A stretch of 64,000 nt of DNA from Bradyrhizobium nanningense. GTDB lineage: Bacteria > Pseudomonadota > Alphaproteobacteria > Rhizobiales > Xanthobacteraceae. The DNA is taken from the NCBI RefSeq assembly GCF_004114535.1, contig NZ_LBJC01000081.1, positions 62,001 through 126,000 of the forward strand, in the 5' to 3' direction. Both the position numbers and the translations under genes were made by a program. The notes below the pieces were generated by a model that was not told the DNA's origin, searched no databases, and saw only the letters and a list, made by a program, of their open reading frames with translations. Shown one piece after another: positions 1 to 8,687 of the stretch. The first letter of the stretch is position 1. Every line of letters starts with the position of its first letter.

Positions 1-152
1 TCCTTGGCCTTGAGTCCGACCGGCGTTCCGGCCGCAACCGCAGCGCGCAGCATCTCGCCGGTCGAGAGCTGGACGATGCCATAGCGCTGCACCAAGAGCT
101 GCGCCTGCGTCCCCTTGCCCGACCCCGGCGGTCCCAGAAGTATAATTCTCAT
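1..152 (-). CDS. adk: adenylate kinase, N-terminal part (runs off the left edge)
   Basis: Adenylate kinase interconverts ATP+AMP and 2 ADP in the cytoplasm. Only the first 50 codons are present. They begin MRIILLGPPGSGKGTQA, which carries the family's P-loop (GPPGSGKGT) right at the N terminus, followed by LSTGEMLRAAV of the AMP-binding region. A second in-frame ATG lies two codons upstream (158, MSMRIIL) just after a G-run; I chose 152 because family members usually start there. It follows secY in the same direction, the usual end of the alphaproteobacterial spc operon. Confidence 0.93.
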   Translation of the reverse strand, partial: MRIILLGPPGSGKGTQAQLLVQRYGIVQLSTGEMLRAAVAAGTPVGLKAK

Positions 153-427
153 CGACATACGCCCCCCGGATTGGTGAGCGATATGTCGCGCACCTGTGTT
201 TGAAGATCGAAAACAGTGCAAACCATAATCGGCGCCGCACCGCTACCCATATCATAGGAGAGCAGATGGGTGGACGCCAAGAAGAGCCTTGAAATCAGTG
301 ATTGCGCTGCAGTTAGAGCAGCTCTGCCGAAGCGACCGAACGCTTGGCTGGTCGCCTCCGGGGCGCCGCGCGTTGCCCGCGCGGCGAATCGGCGGCGCGG
401 TCGCGCCGCCTCGAGAGCACGCCGCCT
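153..427. other. secY-adk spacer, no gene seen
   Basis: This 275-nt stretch separates the secY stop from adk. The only reading frames crossing it are antisense to secY or short and without family features. I see no convincing terminator and no clear promoter, so adk could be read through from secY or from an unrecognised promoter. Confidence 0.5.
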
Positions 428-1759
428 CTAGCGACGGCGGCCGCGCAGCTTCGACTTGCGGATCAGGCCTTCATACTGGTGCGCCAGCAGATAGCCCTGC
501 ACCTGTGCCACCGTATCCATGGTGACGCTGACGACGATCAGCAGCGAGGTGCCGCCGAAGTAGAACGGCACCGAGGCGTAGGAGATCAGGATCTCCGGGA
601 TCAAGCAGACGATCGCCAGATAAATCGCGCCGAGCACGGTGATGCGCGACAGCACGTAGTCGATATATTCCGCGGTGCGCTCGCCGGGACGGATGCCCGG
701 AATGAAGCCGCCGTGCTTCTTCAAATTGTCCGCGGTCTCGGTCGGGTTGAACACGATCGCGGTGTAGAAGAAGGCGAAGAACACGATCAGCGCCAGATAC
801 ATGATCAGGAACAGCGGACGGCCGTGGCCGAGCTGGGTGGTGATCCACTGGAACCACTCCGGCCCGCTGCCCGCGTTGAAATTCGCGACCGTCGTCGGCA
901 GCAGCAGCAGCGAGGACGCGAAGATCGGCGGGATCACGCCGGAGGTGTTGAGCTTGAGCGGCAGATGCGAGGACTGGCCCTCGAACATCTTGTTGCCGAC
1001 CTGGCGCTTCGGATACTGAATCAGGAGGCGACGCTGCGCGCGCTCCATGAACACGATGAAGGCGATCACGGCGACGGCCATGACGATGACGACCAGAATC
1101 AGGCCGGTCGACATCGCGCCCTGACGGCCGAGCTCGAGCATGTTGGCGAGCGCGGCGGGCAGCTCGGCGACGATGCCGGCGAGAATGATCAGCGAGATGC
1201 CGTTGCCGATGCCGCGCGAGGTGATCTGCTCGCCCAGCCACATCAGGAACATAGTGCCGCCGGTCAGCGTGATCGCGGTGGACAGGCGGAAGAACATGCC
1301 GGGATCGCTGACGACGTTGCCGGCGCCTTCGAGGCCCACCGCGATGCCGTAGGACTGGAACGCGGCCAGGATCACGGTGAGATAGCGGGTGTACTGGTTC
1401 AGCAGCTTGCGGCCGGACTCGCCCTCCTTCTTCAGCGCCTCGAGTTGCGGCGAGACGGTGGTGAGGAGCTGGATGATGATCGAGGCCGAGATATACGGCA
1501 TGATGTTCAGCGCGAAGATCGCCATGCGGTGGATGCCGCCGCCGGCGAACATGTTGAACATGCCGAGGATGCCACCCGCCTGGGAGCGGAACACCTGCTC
1601 CCAGATATTGGGATCGATGCCGGGAAGCGGGATATAGGTCCCGAGCCGATAAACAAGCAGCGCACCCAGGGTGAACCAGATGCGCTTCTTCAGTTCGTCC
1701 GCCTTGGCAAACGCACCGAAATTGAGATTGGCTGCCAGTTGTTCCGCTGCAGAGGCCAT
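428..1759 (-). CDS. secY: protein translocase subunit SecY
   Basis: SecY forms the protein-conducting channel of the inner membrane with SecE and SecG. The 443-residue product has the expected length and about ten hydrophobic segments. It shows family stretches such as YRLGTYIPLPGIDP near residues 37-50 (first helix and plug region), NPTETADNLKKHGG before the later helices, and a basic C terminus (KSKLRGRRR). The ATG start gives MASAAEQLAANLNFGAF, typical for the group. It lies 151 nt after rplO and is the penultimate gene of the spc operon. Its partner secE is in the second cluster of this window. Confidence 0.97.
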   Translation of the reverse strand: MASAAEQLAANLNFGAFAKADELKKRIWFTLGALLVYRLGTYIPLPGIDPNIWEQVFRSQAGGILGMFNMFAGGGIHRMAIFALNIMPYISASIIIQLLTTVSPQLEALKKEGESGRKLLNQYTRYLTVILAAFQSYGIAVGLEGAGNVVSDPGMFFRLSTAITLTGGTMFLMWLGEQITSRGIGNGISLIILAGIVAELPAALANMLELGRQGAMSTGLILVVIVMAVAVIAFIVFMERAQRRLLIQYPKRQVGNKMFEGQSSHLPLKLNTSGVIPPIFASSLLLLPTTVANFNAGSGPEWFQWITTQLGHGRPLFLIMYLALIVFFAFFYTAIVFNPTETADNLKKHGGFIPGIRPGERTAEYIDYVLSRITVLGAIYLAIVCLIPEILISYASVPFYFGGTSLLIVVSVTMDTVAQVQGYLLAHQYEGLIRKSKLRGRRR

Positions 1760-1878
1760 CTTGGACTTTCTCCCGCCGCCTATCGCGCCGTCATGCCCGC
1801 GGCCGGGCTACATTATACCGGACACCGGACATTATCTGGGGCTCGGCTTCGATAAGTCCATCGTCCCACATGCGTAAA

Positions 1879-1897
1879 GGCCCGCGAGCCGCGGGCC
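1879..1897 (-). promoter_or_regulatory. GC-rich hairpin between rplO and secY
   Basis: Perfect 8-bp arms (ggcccgcg / cgcgggcc) enclose a 3-nt loop 13 nt after the rplO stop codon. In the direction of transcription it is followed by only TTTA, so it is at best a weak terminator. It may equally be an mRNA-stability or attenuation stem that lowers secY relative to the ribosomal genes. Confidence 0.45.
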
Positions 1898-1910
1898 GAT
1901 GACGCAGTTG

Positions 1911-2396
1911 TTACGCCGCCTCGCCCTCTTCCTTGGCAGGGGCGAGGATCTTCACCGAGCCGCCGGCCTTCTCGACCGCTTCAATCGCGGTCTTGCTGGC
2001 GCCGTGGACTTCGATGTTGAGCTTGGATTTGAGCTCGCCACGGCCGAGCAGCCGCAGGCCGCCCTTGGCGCGGCGCAGCACGCCGCCCTTCACCAGGGCC
2101 TCGACGTTCACGACGCTGCCGGCGTCGATCTTCTTGGCATCGACCGCTTCCTGGAGCCGGTCGAGATTGATCTCGGCGAACTCGACGCGGAAGATGTTGT
2201 TGAAGCCGCGCTTGGGCAGGCGGCGATGCATCGGCATCTGGCCGCCTTCGAAACCCTTGATGCGCACGCCCGAACGCGCGGTCTGGCCCTTGCCGCCGCG
2301 GCCGGACTGCTTGCCCTTGCCCGAACCGATGCCGCGGCCGACGCGCATACGCTTCTTGCGCGAGCCGGCGTTGTCGGCGATATCGCTGAGCTTCAT
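1911..2396 (-). CDS. rplO: 50S ribosomal protein L15
   Basis: L15 is a late-assembly 23S rRNA binding protein of the large subunit. The 161-residue product starts MKLSDIADNAGSRKKRMRVG and has the Gly/Lys/Arg-rich N-terminal arm (GRGIGSGKGKQSGRGGKGQ, about residues 20-40) that threads into rRNA. The globular C-terminal half includes GGLRLLGRGELKSKL. Length matches alphaproteobacterial L15. It follows rpmD after 76 nt and precedes secY, the canonical spc order. Confidence 0.97.
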   Translation of the reverse strand: MKLSDIADNAGSRKKRMRVGRGIGSGKGKQSGRGGKGQTARSGVRIKGFEGGQMPMHRRLPKRGFNNIFRVEFAEINLDRLQEAVDAKKIDAGSVVNVEALVKGGVLRRAKGGLRLLGRGELKSKLNIEVHGASKTAIEAVEKAGGSVKILAPAKEEGEAA

Positions 2397-2472
2397 CGCC
2401 CTTCTCCTTGTGTCTTGCGCCTGATCTTCGCCGAAAACGGGTAGCCCGCTGTTCGGGATCGTGCGCCTTTGC

Positions 2473-2667
2473 TTACTTCTCGTCGACGATGCGGACGAGA
2501 TGGTGAACCTTCTCGATCATGCCGCGGACCGCCGGGGTGTCAGGCAGTTCGCTGGTGCGGCCGATCTTGTTGAGCTTGAGCCCGATCAGCGTCGAGCGCT
2601 GCGAGTGATGGCGGCGGATCGCGCTGCCGGTCTGCTCGAGCTTGATCGTCTTTGCGGCCTTGGCCAT
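2473..2667 (-). CDS. rpmD: 50S ribosomal protein L30
   Basis: L30 is a small large-subunit protein that is not universal in bacteria. The 64-residue product has the ferredoxin-like pattern: an initial strand (KTIKLEQTGSAIRR), the GLKLNKIGRTSELPDTPAVRG turn-helix at about residues 28-48, and a final strand ending HHLVRIVDEK. It sits 25 nt after rpsE and 76 nt before rplO, exactly where L30 is expected in spc. Confidence 0.96.
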   Translation of the reverse strand: MAKAAKTIKLEQTGSAIRRHHSQRSTLIGLKLNKIGRTSELPDTPAVRGMIEKVHHLVRIVDEK

Positions 2668-2692
2668 GGGAGTCTACTCCGAAAAGCTTCCG

Positions 2693-3289
2693 TTAGTCGG
2701 CAGCCGCCTCGGCATCGCCACCGATACGGCGCGACTGGAGGGTGGACACCTTGATATTGCGGCGGGCTGCGACCGAACGCGGCGAGTCCTGGTGCTTCAG
2801 CGCATCGAAGGTCGCACGAACCATGTTGTAGGGGTTCGACGAGCCGATCGACTTCGCCACCACGTCCTGGACACCGAGCGTCTCGAACACGGCGCGCATC
2901 GGACCGCCGGCGATGATGCCGGTACCGGCCGGAGCTGCACGCAGGTAGACACGGCCCGCGCCATGACGGCCGGCGATGTCGTGATGCAGCGTGCGGCCCT
3001 CGCGCAGCGACACGCGGGTCAGGTTGCGCTTGGCGGACTCGGTGGCCTTGCGGATCGCCTCCGGCACTTCGCGCGCCTTGCCGTGACCGAAGCCGGCGCG
3101 GCCCTTCTGGTCGCCGATCACGACCAGCGCCGCAAAACCGAAGCGCTTGCCGCCCTTGACGACCTTGGCCACGCGATTGATGTGGACGAGCTTGTCGACG
3201 AACTCGCTGTCGCGCTCCTCGCGCTCCCTGCGTTCACGTCCGCCGCCGCGTTGATCGCGTCCACCACGTTGTTCGCGTTCAGCTGCCAT
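2693..3289 (-). CDS. rpsE: 30S ribosomal protein S5 with charged N-terminal extension
   Basis: S5 lies at the mRNA entry/decoding side of the small subunit and affects fidelity. The 198-residue product contains the double-stranded-RNA-binding-like N domain (FVDKLVHINRVAKVVKGGKR, from about residue 30) and the C-terminal domain with RAAPAGTGIIAGGPMRAVFE. The first 28 residues are an Arg/Gly/Glu-rich arm (MAAEREQRGGRDQRGGG...) that makes the protein about 30 residues longer than the E. coli homologue. Such arms occur in rhizobial S5. It lies 47 nt after rplR. Confidence 0.97.
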   Translation of the reverse strand: MAAEREQRGGRDQRGGGRERREREERDSEFVDKLVHINRVAKVVKGGKRFGFAALVVIGDQKGRAGFGHGKAREVPEAIRKATESAKRNLTRVSLREGRTLHHDIAGRHGAGRVYLRAAPAGTGIIAGGPMRAVFETLGVQDVVAKSIGSSNPYNMVRATFDALKHQDSPRSVAARRNIKVSTLQSRRIGGDAEAAAD

Positions 3290-3336
3290 GGTTTTTCCAA
3301 TCCTTCAGAGGCTTACGCCTCAATCCTCAAATTCTG

Positions 3337-3699
3337 TTAGAAGCTCAGCCCGCTCTCACGCGCAGCGTCGGCAAGAGCCTTGACGCGCCCGTGATAGAGG
3401 TAGCTGCCGCGATCGAACACGACTTCCTTGACGCCCTTCTCGGCGGCGCGCTCGGCCAGCAGCTTGCCGACCGCCTTCGCCGCATCGATGTCGGCGCCGG
3501 TCTTGCCGCCGTCGCGCATCGACTTCTCGAGCGACGAGGCAGAGGCCAGCGTCTCGCCCTTCAGGTCGTCGATGACCTGGGCGTAGATGTGCTTGGACGA
3601 GCGGAACACCGACAGACGCGGACGACCGCCACCGGAGCGGCGCAGCTTCAGCCGCACACTCCGCTTGCGCCGGGCATTGGTAACCTTGGCTTTGGACAT
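3337..3699 (-). CDS. rplR: 50S ribosomal protein L18
   Basis: L18 binds 5S rRNA with L5 and L25 in the central protuberance. The product has 120 residues. It has a basic N terminus (ARRKRSVRLKLRR), the conserved RPRLSVFRSSKHIYAQVIDD strand-helix at about residues 28-47, and the C-terminal VVFDRGSYLYHGRVKALADA. It starts 11 nt after rplF and is 47 nt ahead of rpsE. Confidence 0.97.
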   Translation of the reverse strand: MSKAKVTNARRKRSVRLKLRRSGGGRPRLSVFRSSKHIYAQVIDDLKGETLASASSLEKSMRDGGKTGADIDAAKAVGKLLAERAAEKGVKEVVFDRGSYLYHGRVKALADAARESGLSF

Positions 3700-3710
3700 G
3701 ACCGGCTCCG

Positions 3711-4244
3711 TTACTTCTTCTTGCCTTCCTTGCGGAAGATGAATTCGCCAACATACTTCACGCCCTTGCCCTTGTAGGGCTCCGGCGGACGATAGCTGCG
3801 GATCTCGGCCGCGACCTGGCCGACACGCTGGATGTCGCTGCCGGTCACCGTGATCTCGGTCGGCTTCGGCACCGTGATCGTGATCCCATCCGGGATCGCA
3901 TAGACCACGTCGTGGCTGTAACCGAGCGCGAGCTGCAGGTTCTTGCCCTGCATCGCGGCGCGGTAACCGACGCCGGTGATCTCGAGCTTCTTCTCGAAGC
4001 CCTTGGTGACGCCTTCGACCAGATTCGCGACCTGGGCGCGAGCGGTGCCGTACAGCGCCCGCGCGCGATTGGTCTCGACCCGGGGGTTCACCTTCACCTG
4101 CCCGTTCTCGAGCTTCACCTCGACGTCGTCATGGACGACGAACTGAAGCTGACCCTTCGGGCCCTTCATCTTGACGGTCTGCCCATCGACGGTCGCGGTA
4201 ACACCCGACGGCACCGCCACAGGCCTTTTGCCAACACGTGACAT
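3711..4244 (-). CDS. rplF: 50S ribosomal protein L6
   Basis: L6 binds helix 97 of 23S rRNA near the factor-binding centre. The 177-residue product is a tandem of two similar domains. The start MSRVGKRPVAVPSG is chosen over an upstream in-frame ATG at 4364 because the added 40 residues would overlap rpsH and are unrelated to L6. An AAGGA Shine-Dalgarno lies just upstream of 4244. Family motifs GPKGQL, VETNRARALYGTARAQ and RPPEPYKGKGVKYVGE are all present. It follows rpsH by 16 nt. Confidence 0.97.
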   Translation of the reverse strand: MSRVGKRPVAVPSGVTATVDGQTVKMKGPKGQLQFVVHDDVEVKLENGQVKVNPRVETNRARALYGTARAQVANLVEGVTKGFEKKLEITGVGYRAAMQGKNLQLALGYSHDVVYAIPDGITITVPKPTEITVTGSDIQRVGQVAAEIRSYRPPEPYKGKGVKYVGEFIFRKEGKKK

Positions 4245-4260
4245 GGAACAAAAATCCTTC

Positions 4261-4659
4261 TCAGAACACCGTGAAGAGGACTTCACCGCCCACATTCGCG
4301 TCGCGCGCGCTGTGGTCGGCCATGATCCCCTTCGGCGTCGACAACACCGAAATGCCGAGCCCATTGTTGACCCGCGGCAGGTTCTTCACCGAGGCGTAGA
4401 CACGACGCCCGGGCTTGGAGACACGTTCGATCTCGCGGATGACGGGCTCGCCGTCGAAATACTTCAGCTCGATCTCGATCTCGCTGCGGCCCGAGGAATG
4501 CTCGAGCGTGGCGTAGCCGCGGATGTAACCCTCGGACTTGAGGACTTCGAGCACATTCTCGCGCATCTTCGAGCCAGGCGTGGAGACCTTGGTCTTCGCG
4601 CGCATCTGCGCGTTACGGATACGGGTGATCAGATCGCTGATTGGATCGTGCGTAGACAT
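4261..4659 (-). CDS. rpsH: 30S ribosomal protein S8
   Basis: S8 binds helix 21 of 16S rRNA early in 30S assembly and is the classical translational repressor of spc in E. coli. The 132-residue product begins MSTHDPISDLITRIRNAQ and ends with the diagnostic NNGLGISVLSTPKGIMADHSAR...GGEVLFTVF (first and last parts given). It sits 14 nt after rpsN, in the order expected for S8-type autoregulation. I cannot identify the repressor binding site here. Confidence 0.97.
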   Translation of the reverse strand: MSTHDPISDLITRIRNAQMRAKTKVSTPGSKMRENVLEVLKSEGYIRGYATLEHSSGRSEIEIELKYFDGEPVIREIERVSKPGRRVYASVKNLPRVNNGLGISVLSTPKGIMADHSARDANVGGEVLFTVF

Positions 4660-4673
4660 CTAAACGACCCTCC

Positions 4674-4979
4674 TTACCAGCTGGACTTCACGAGGCCCGG
4701 GACCATGCCCTTGGAGCCAAGTTCGCGCAGCGCGATACGGGACAACTTGTTCTTGCGGTAGTTCGAGCGCGGGCGGCCCGACAGTTCGCAACGCAGACGG
4801 ATGCGGGTCGCCGACGAGTTGCGCGGCATTTCCGCCAGCTTCAACGTCGCAGCGAAACGCTCCTCCATCGGCAGCTTCTTGTCGGCGATGATCGCCTTCA
4901 ACCGCTCGCGCTTGGCGGCGGCGTTCTTCACCATCCGCTTGCGCCGGTTGTTCTTCTCGACTGAACTCTTCTTTGCCAT
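4674..4979 (-). CDS. rpsN: 30S ribosomal protein S14, zinc-independent form
   Basis: S14 joins late to the head of the 30S subunit. The 101-residue product is the long, zinc-independent type: it has one Cys (RLRCELSGRPRSNYRKNKLS) and lacks the CxxC pairs of the 61-residue zinc form. The conserved C-terminal GMVPGLVKSSW is intact. It lies 46 nt after rplE and 14 nt before rpsH. Confidence 0.97.
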   Translation of the reverse strand: MAKKSSVEKNNRRKRMVKNAAAKRERLKAIIADKKLPMEERFAATLKLAEMPRNSSATRIRLRCELSGRPRSNYRKNKLSRIALRELGSKGMVPGLVKSSW

Positions 4980-5025
4980 GCTTGGCTCCTGGGTATCCGC
5001 GTTTGAGAGGCTTTAGGTCAGCATC

Positions 5026-5575
<550 letters not shown>

Positions 5576-5583
<8 letters not shown>

Positions 5584-5890
5584 CGATCTCAGCTCCCGAG
5601 CTCTTGGCGATGCGGACCTTCTTGCCGTCCGCCAGAATCTTGAATCCGACGCGGGTCGGCTTTCCGTCCTTGCCGACATACGCGATGTTGGACAGTTGGA
5701 TCGGCGACTCCTTCGAGATGATGCCGCCCTCCTGGGCCTGCGTCTGCTTCTGGTGACGCTTGACCATGTTGATGCCGCGCACCAGCGCCGTGCCGGCGTC
5801 GGGACGCACTTCGAACACTTCGCCGGTCCGGCCCTTGTCGCGGCCGGTCAGCACGACGACCTTGTCGCCCTTGCGGATCTTCGCAGCCAT
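5576..5890 (-). CDS. rplX: 50S ribosomal protein L24
   Basis: L24 initiates 50S assembly by binding the 5' domain of 23S rRNA. The 104-residue product begins MAAKIRKGDKVVVLTGRDKG, the KOW motif near the N terminus, and ends with GKKVRIAKSSG. Its ATG overlaps the rplN stop codon by one base (TGATG), and its own stop overlaps the rplE start by 8 nt. The three genes are therefore translationally coupled by layout. Confidence 0.97.
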
Positions 5891-6258
5891 CACAGCACCT
5901 CCGGCGCGAGCGAGATGATCTTCATGTGGTTCTTGGCGCGCAGCTCGCGCGGCACGGGCCCGAAGATACGGGTGCCGACCGGCTCGGACTGGTTGTTGAT
6001 CAGAACGGCGGCGTTGCGGTCGAAACGGATGACCGAACCGTCGGCGCGGCGGATGTCCTTGCGGACGCGCACCACGACGGCCTTCATCACGTCGCCCTTC
6101 TTCACCTTGCCACGCGGAATCGCTTCCTTGATCGATACGACGATGACGTCGCCGATCGTGGCGTAGCGGCGCTTGGAGCCCCCGAGCACCTTGATACACA
6201 TGACACGGCGTGCGCCAGAATTGTCGGCCACGTCGAGGTTGGTCTGCATCTGAATCAT
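5890..6258 (-). CDS. rplN: 50S ribosomal protein L14
   Basis: L14 contacts 16S rRNA in bridge B8 and binds the ribosome silencing factor. The 122-residue product begins MIQMQTNLDVADNSGARRVM and includes GDVIVVSIKEAIPRGKVKKG and AVVVRVRKDIRRADGS. An upstream in-frame ATG (6309) adds 17 residues that are not part of the family, so 6258 is preferred. An 83-nt spacer separates it from rpsQ, and its stop overlaps the rplX start. Confidence 0.97.
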   Translation of the reverse strand: MIQMQTNLDVADNSGARRVMCIKVLGGSKRRYATIGDVIVVSIKEAIPRGKVKKGDVMKAVVVRVRKDIRRADGSVIRFDRNAAVLINNQSEPVGTRIFGPVPRELRAKNHMKIISLAPEVL

Positions 6259-6341
6259 TGATGCACCTCGTCCTCTTCTCTTTGCGCCAGCCCAGCCGGC
6301 GCTCAACATTTCCCTGAAGTCAGTCGGCTAAAGCCAACAGA

Positions 6342-6590
6342 TCAGGCGCTTTTCTTGTGTTCGCCCCGGATCACGACCCAGCGCTTCAACTTCGAAATCG
6401 GCTTCGATTCCTCGATCCACACCATGTCGCCCGGCTTGAACTGGCTGCTCTCGTCGTGCGCGTGGTAGTTCTTCGAACGGCGGATCGTCTTCTTGTAGAT
6501 CGGGTGCGTGAAGCGGCGATCAACGCGCACCACGATGGTCTTGGCCTGCTTGTCGCTGACGACCACGCCCTGCAAAGTACGTTTCGGCAT
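6342..6590 (-). CDS. rpsQ: 30S ribosomal protein S17
   Basis: S17 is a primary 16S rRNA binder with an OB-fold. The product has 82 residues and begins MPKRTLQGVVVSDKQAKTIV. It contains RRFTHPIYKKTIRRSKNYHA and GDMVWIEESKPISKLKRWVV. The chosen ATG lies 13 nt after rpmC; a longer frame from 6659 would run back into rpmC and is rejected. Confidence 0.97.
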   Translation of the reverse strand: MPKRTLQGVVVSDKQAKTIVVRVDRRFTHPIYKKTIRRSKNYHAHDESSQFKPGDMVWIEESKPISKLKRWVVIRGEHKKSA

Positions 6591-6603
6591 CTTCGTAAGC
6601 CTC

Positions 6604-6810
6604 TTACTTCTTCTTCGCGCGCGTCTGCGCGGCGACGGTCTTGATCCGGGCGATGTCACGGCGGGCCTCGCGCAGGCGCGAGGTGTTCTCGAGCTGCCCG
6701 GTGGCGCGCTGGAAGCGCAGGTTGAAGCGCTCCTTCTTCAGGTTCAGGATGGCGTCATCCTGCTGGTCGGGGCTCATCGCGCGGATGTCTTCGATCTTCA
6801 TCTGGGCCAT
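6604..6810 (-). CDS. rpmC: 50S ribosomal protein L29
   Basis: L29 is a small helical protein near the polypeptide exit tunnel, a docking point for SRP and trigger factor. The product has 68 residues from MAQMKIEDIRAMS, with the conserved KKERFNLRFQRATGQLENTS helix pair. An alternative ATG at 6816 overlaps the rplP stop (TAATG), but the GGAG Shine-Dalgarno is only 2 nt from it and 8 nt from 6810. That spacing decides for the inner start. Confidence 0.95.
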   Translation of the reverse strand: MAQMKIEDIRAMSPDQQDDAILNLKKERFNLRFQRATGQLENTSRLREARRDIARIKTVAAQTRAKKK

Positions 6811-6815
6811 GGGCA

Positions 6816-7229
6816 TTACTCCGCAATGCGCTCGACGAAGCGCGTCTTGATCGGCAGCTTGGCGGCCGCCAGGGTCAGCGCTTCACGCGCCGTCTGGGTG
6901 TTGACGCCGTCGATCTCGAACAGCACCCGGCCCGGCTTAACGCGCGCGACCCACAATTCCGGCGAACCCTTGCCGGAGCCCATGCGGACTTCGGCCGGCT
7001 TCTTCGACACCGGAACGTCCGGGAACACGCGGATCCAGACGCGGCCGGCGCGCTTCATGTGGCGGGTCAGCGCGCGGCGAGCGGCTTCGATCTGGCGCGC
7101 GGTGACGCGCTCAGGCTCGGTCGCCTTCAGCCCGAACTGGCCGAACGCCAACGTCGCGCCCGAAGACGCAACGCCGTGGATGCGGCCCTTATGCGCCTTC
7201 CGGAACTTCGTTTTCTTAGGTTGCATCAT
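6816..7229 (-). CDS. rplP: 50S ribosomal protein L16
   Basis: L16 organises the A-site and peptidyl-transferase region of 23S rRNA. The 137-residue product begins MMQPKKTKFRKAHKGRIHG (the start may be either Met) and contains LTRHMKRAGRVWIRVFPD and RMGSGKGSPELWVARVKPG. It lies 30 nt after rpsC. Its stop touches the rpmC start region. Confidence 0.97.
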   Translation of the reverse strand: MMQPKKTKFRKAHKGRIHGVASSGATLAFGQFGLKATEPERVTARQIEAARRALTRHMKRAGRVWIRVFPDVPVSKKPAEVRMGSGKGSPELWVARVKPGRVLFEIDGVNTQTAREALTLAAAKLPIKTRFVERIAE

Positions 7230-7259
7230 GGCTTTGAGCCCTCAAATTCCTGTGCGGCT

Positions 7260-7985
7260 TTAGGCTGCGGCCGTATCGCGGCGCTGACGGCCACCACGAT
7301 CACCACTGCCGCCCGTCTCGCCTTCGGCCATTCTCTTGTCCTGGGCCATCGGATCGTGCTCGAGGATCTCGCCCTTGAAGATCCAGACCTTGACGCCGCA
7401 GGTGCCGAAGGTCGTGAACGCGGTCGCAACGCCGTAGTCGATGTCGGCGCGCAGGGTGTGCAGCGGCACGCGACCTTCGCGGTACCACTCCATGCGCGCG
7501 ATTTCCGCACCGCCCAGACGACCCGAGCAGTTGATGCGGATGCCTTCCGCGCCGAGACGCATCGCCGACTGCACGGCGCGCTTCATGGCGCGGCGGAACG
7601 CCACGCGGCGCTCCAGCTGCTGCGCGATCGACTCTGCCACCAGCGTCGCGTCGAGCTCCGGCTTGCGGATTTCGACGATGTTGATGACGACGTCGGACGA
7701 GGTGATGTCCGCGACCTTCTTGCGCAGCTTGTCGATGTCGGCGCCCTTCTTGCCGATCACCACGCCCGGACGGGCCGAGTGGATGGTGACGCGGCACTTC
7801 TTGTGCGGACGCTCGATCACGATGCGGGCGACGGCCGCCTGCTTGAGCTCCTTGTGCAGGATCTCACGGATCTTGACGTCCTCGTGCAGCAGCTTGCCGT
7901 ATTCCTGCTTGCCGGCGAACCACCGGGAATCCCAGGTACGGTTGATGCCGAGGCGCAGACCGATCGGATTGATCTTTTGACCCAT
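7260..7985 (-). CDS. rpsC: 30S ribosomal protein S3
   Basis: S3 lines the mRNA entry tunnel and contributes to the ribosomal helicase. The 241-residue product begins MGQKINPIGLRLGINRTWDS. It has the type-2 KH domain at about residues 38-106, with GVVIGKKGADIDKLRKKVAD as the nucleic-acid-binding loop, and a C-terminal domain with GRLGGAEIARMEWYREGRVP. The C terminus is Gly/Arg-rich. It lies 17 nt after rplV. Confidence 0.97.
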   Translation of the reverse strand: MGQKINPIGLRLGINRTWDSRWFAGKQEYGKLLHEDVKIREILHKELKQAAVARIVIERPHKKCRVTIHSARPGVVIGKKGADIDKLRKKVADITSSDVVINIVEIRKPELDATLVAESIAQQLERRVAFRRAMKRAVQSAMRLGAEGIRINCSGRLGGAEIARMEWYREGRVPLHTLRADIDYGVATAFTTFGTCGVKVWIFKGEILEHDPMAQDKRMAEGETGGSGDRGGRQRRDTAAA

Positions 7986-8002
7986 CGTGTTCTCCTGCGC
8001 CC

Positions 8003-8386
8003 TTAAGCGGCTTCAGCTTCGACCTGACGAACGATGATCGTCAGCTGCGAAAATGGTTTGTAGACACGACCCGAGCGGCCACGGCCGCGAGCGGCGAAGC
8101 GCTTCATCACGAGGCCGTTGCCGACGAAGGCCTGCGCCACGACGAGATCGTCGACGTCGAGGTCGTGATTGTTCTCGGCGTTGGCGATAGCCGATTCCAG
8201 GCACTTCTTCACGTCGACCGCGATTCGCTTGCGCGAAAACTGCAGGTCGGCGAGCGCAGCGGCGGCCTTCCGGCCGCGAATGAGCTGGGCGACCAGGTTG
8301 AGCTTCTGCGGGCTCACCCGCAGCATCCGGGCGACCGCCTTGGCCTCGTTGTCGGCGAGGCTCCGTTCGCGCTTAGGTTTGCTCAT
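8003..8386 (-). CDS. rplV: 50S ribosomal protein L22
   Basis: L22 lines the exit tunnel; its beta-hairpin loop helps form the tunnel constriction and can carry macrolide-resistance changes in some bacteria. The 127-residue product includes VSPQKLNLVAQLIRGRKAAA and the C-terminal hairpin VMKRFAARGRGRSGRVYKPF, with no deletion visible in the loop. It is 10 nt after rpsS and 17 nt before rpsC. Confidence 0.97.
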   Translation of the reverse strand: MSKPKRERSLADNEAKAVARMLRVSPQKLNLVAQLIRGRKAAAALADLQFSRKRIAVDVKKCLESAIANAENNHDLDVDDLVVAQAFVGNGLVMKRFAARGRGRSGRVYKPFSQLTIIVRQVEAEAA

Positions 8387-8396
8387 CGTTTAATCC

Positions 8397-8675
8397 TCAA
8401 GCCTTCTTGGCTTTCTTGTCGCCGGAGTGGCCATGGAAGGTCCGGGTCGGCGAGAACTCGCCGAACTTGTGACCGACCATTTCCTCGTTGACGGCCACCG
8501 GCACGTGCTTCTGACCGTTGTAGACGCCGAAGGTCAGGCCGACGAATTGCGGCAGGATCGTCGAGCGACGGCTCCAGATCTTGATGACGTCGTGACGGCC
8601 TGACGCGCGCGCGGCATCTGCCTTCTTGAGCAGAGAGCCCTCGACAAACGGGCCTTTCCAGACTGAACGAACCAT
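8397..8675 (-). CDS. rpsS: 30S ribosomal protein S19
   Basis: S19 sits in the 30S head and makes the inter-subunit bridge to L5. The product has 92 residues and begins MVRSVWKGPFVEGSLLKKAD. It contains RRSTILPQFVGLTFGVYNG and HKFGEFSPTRTFHGHSGDKK, all invariant family blocks. It is 12 nt after rplB and 10 nt before rplV. Confidence 0.97.
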   Translation of the reverse strand: MVRSVWKGPFVEGSLLKKADAARASGRHDVIKIWSRRSTILPQFVGLTFGVYNGQKHVPVAVNEEMVGHKFGEFSPTRTFHGHSGDKKAKKA

Positions 8676-8687
8676 GTCCGGCGTTCC

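Noticed and set aside
344..1855. Long plus-strand frame opposite secY
   Set aside because: It is antisense to a clear secY gene, is Arg/Asp/Glu/His-rich as expected from reading GC-rich codons backwards, and has no family features.
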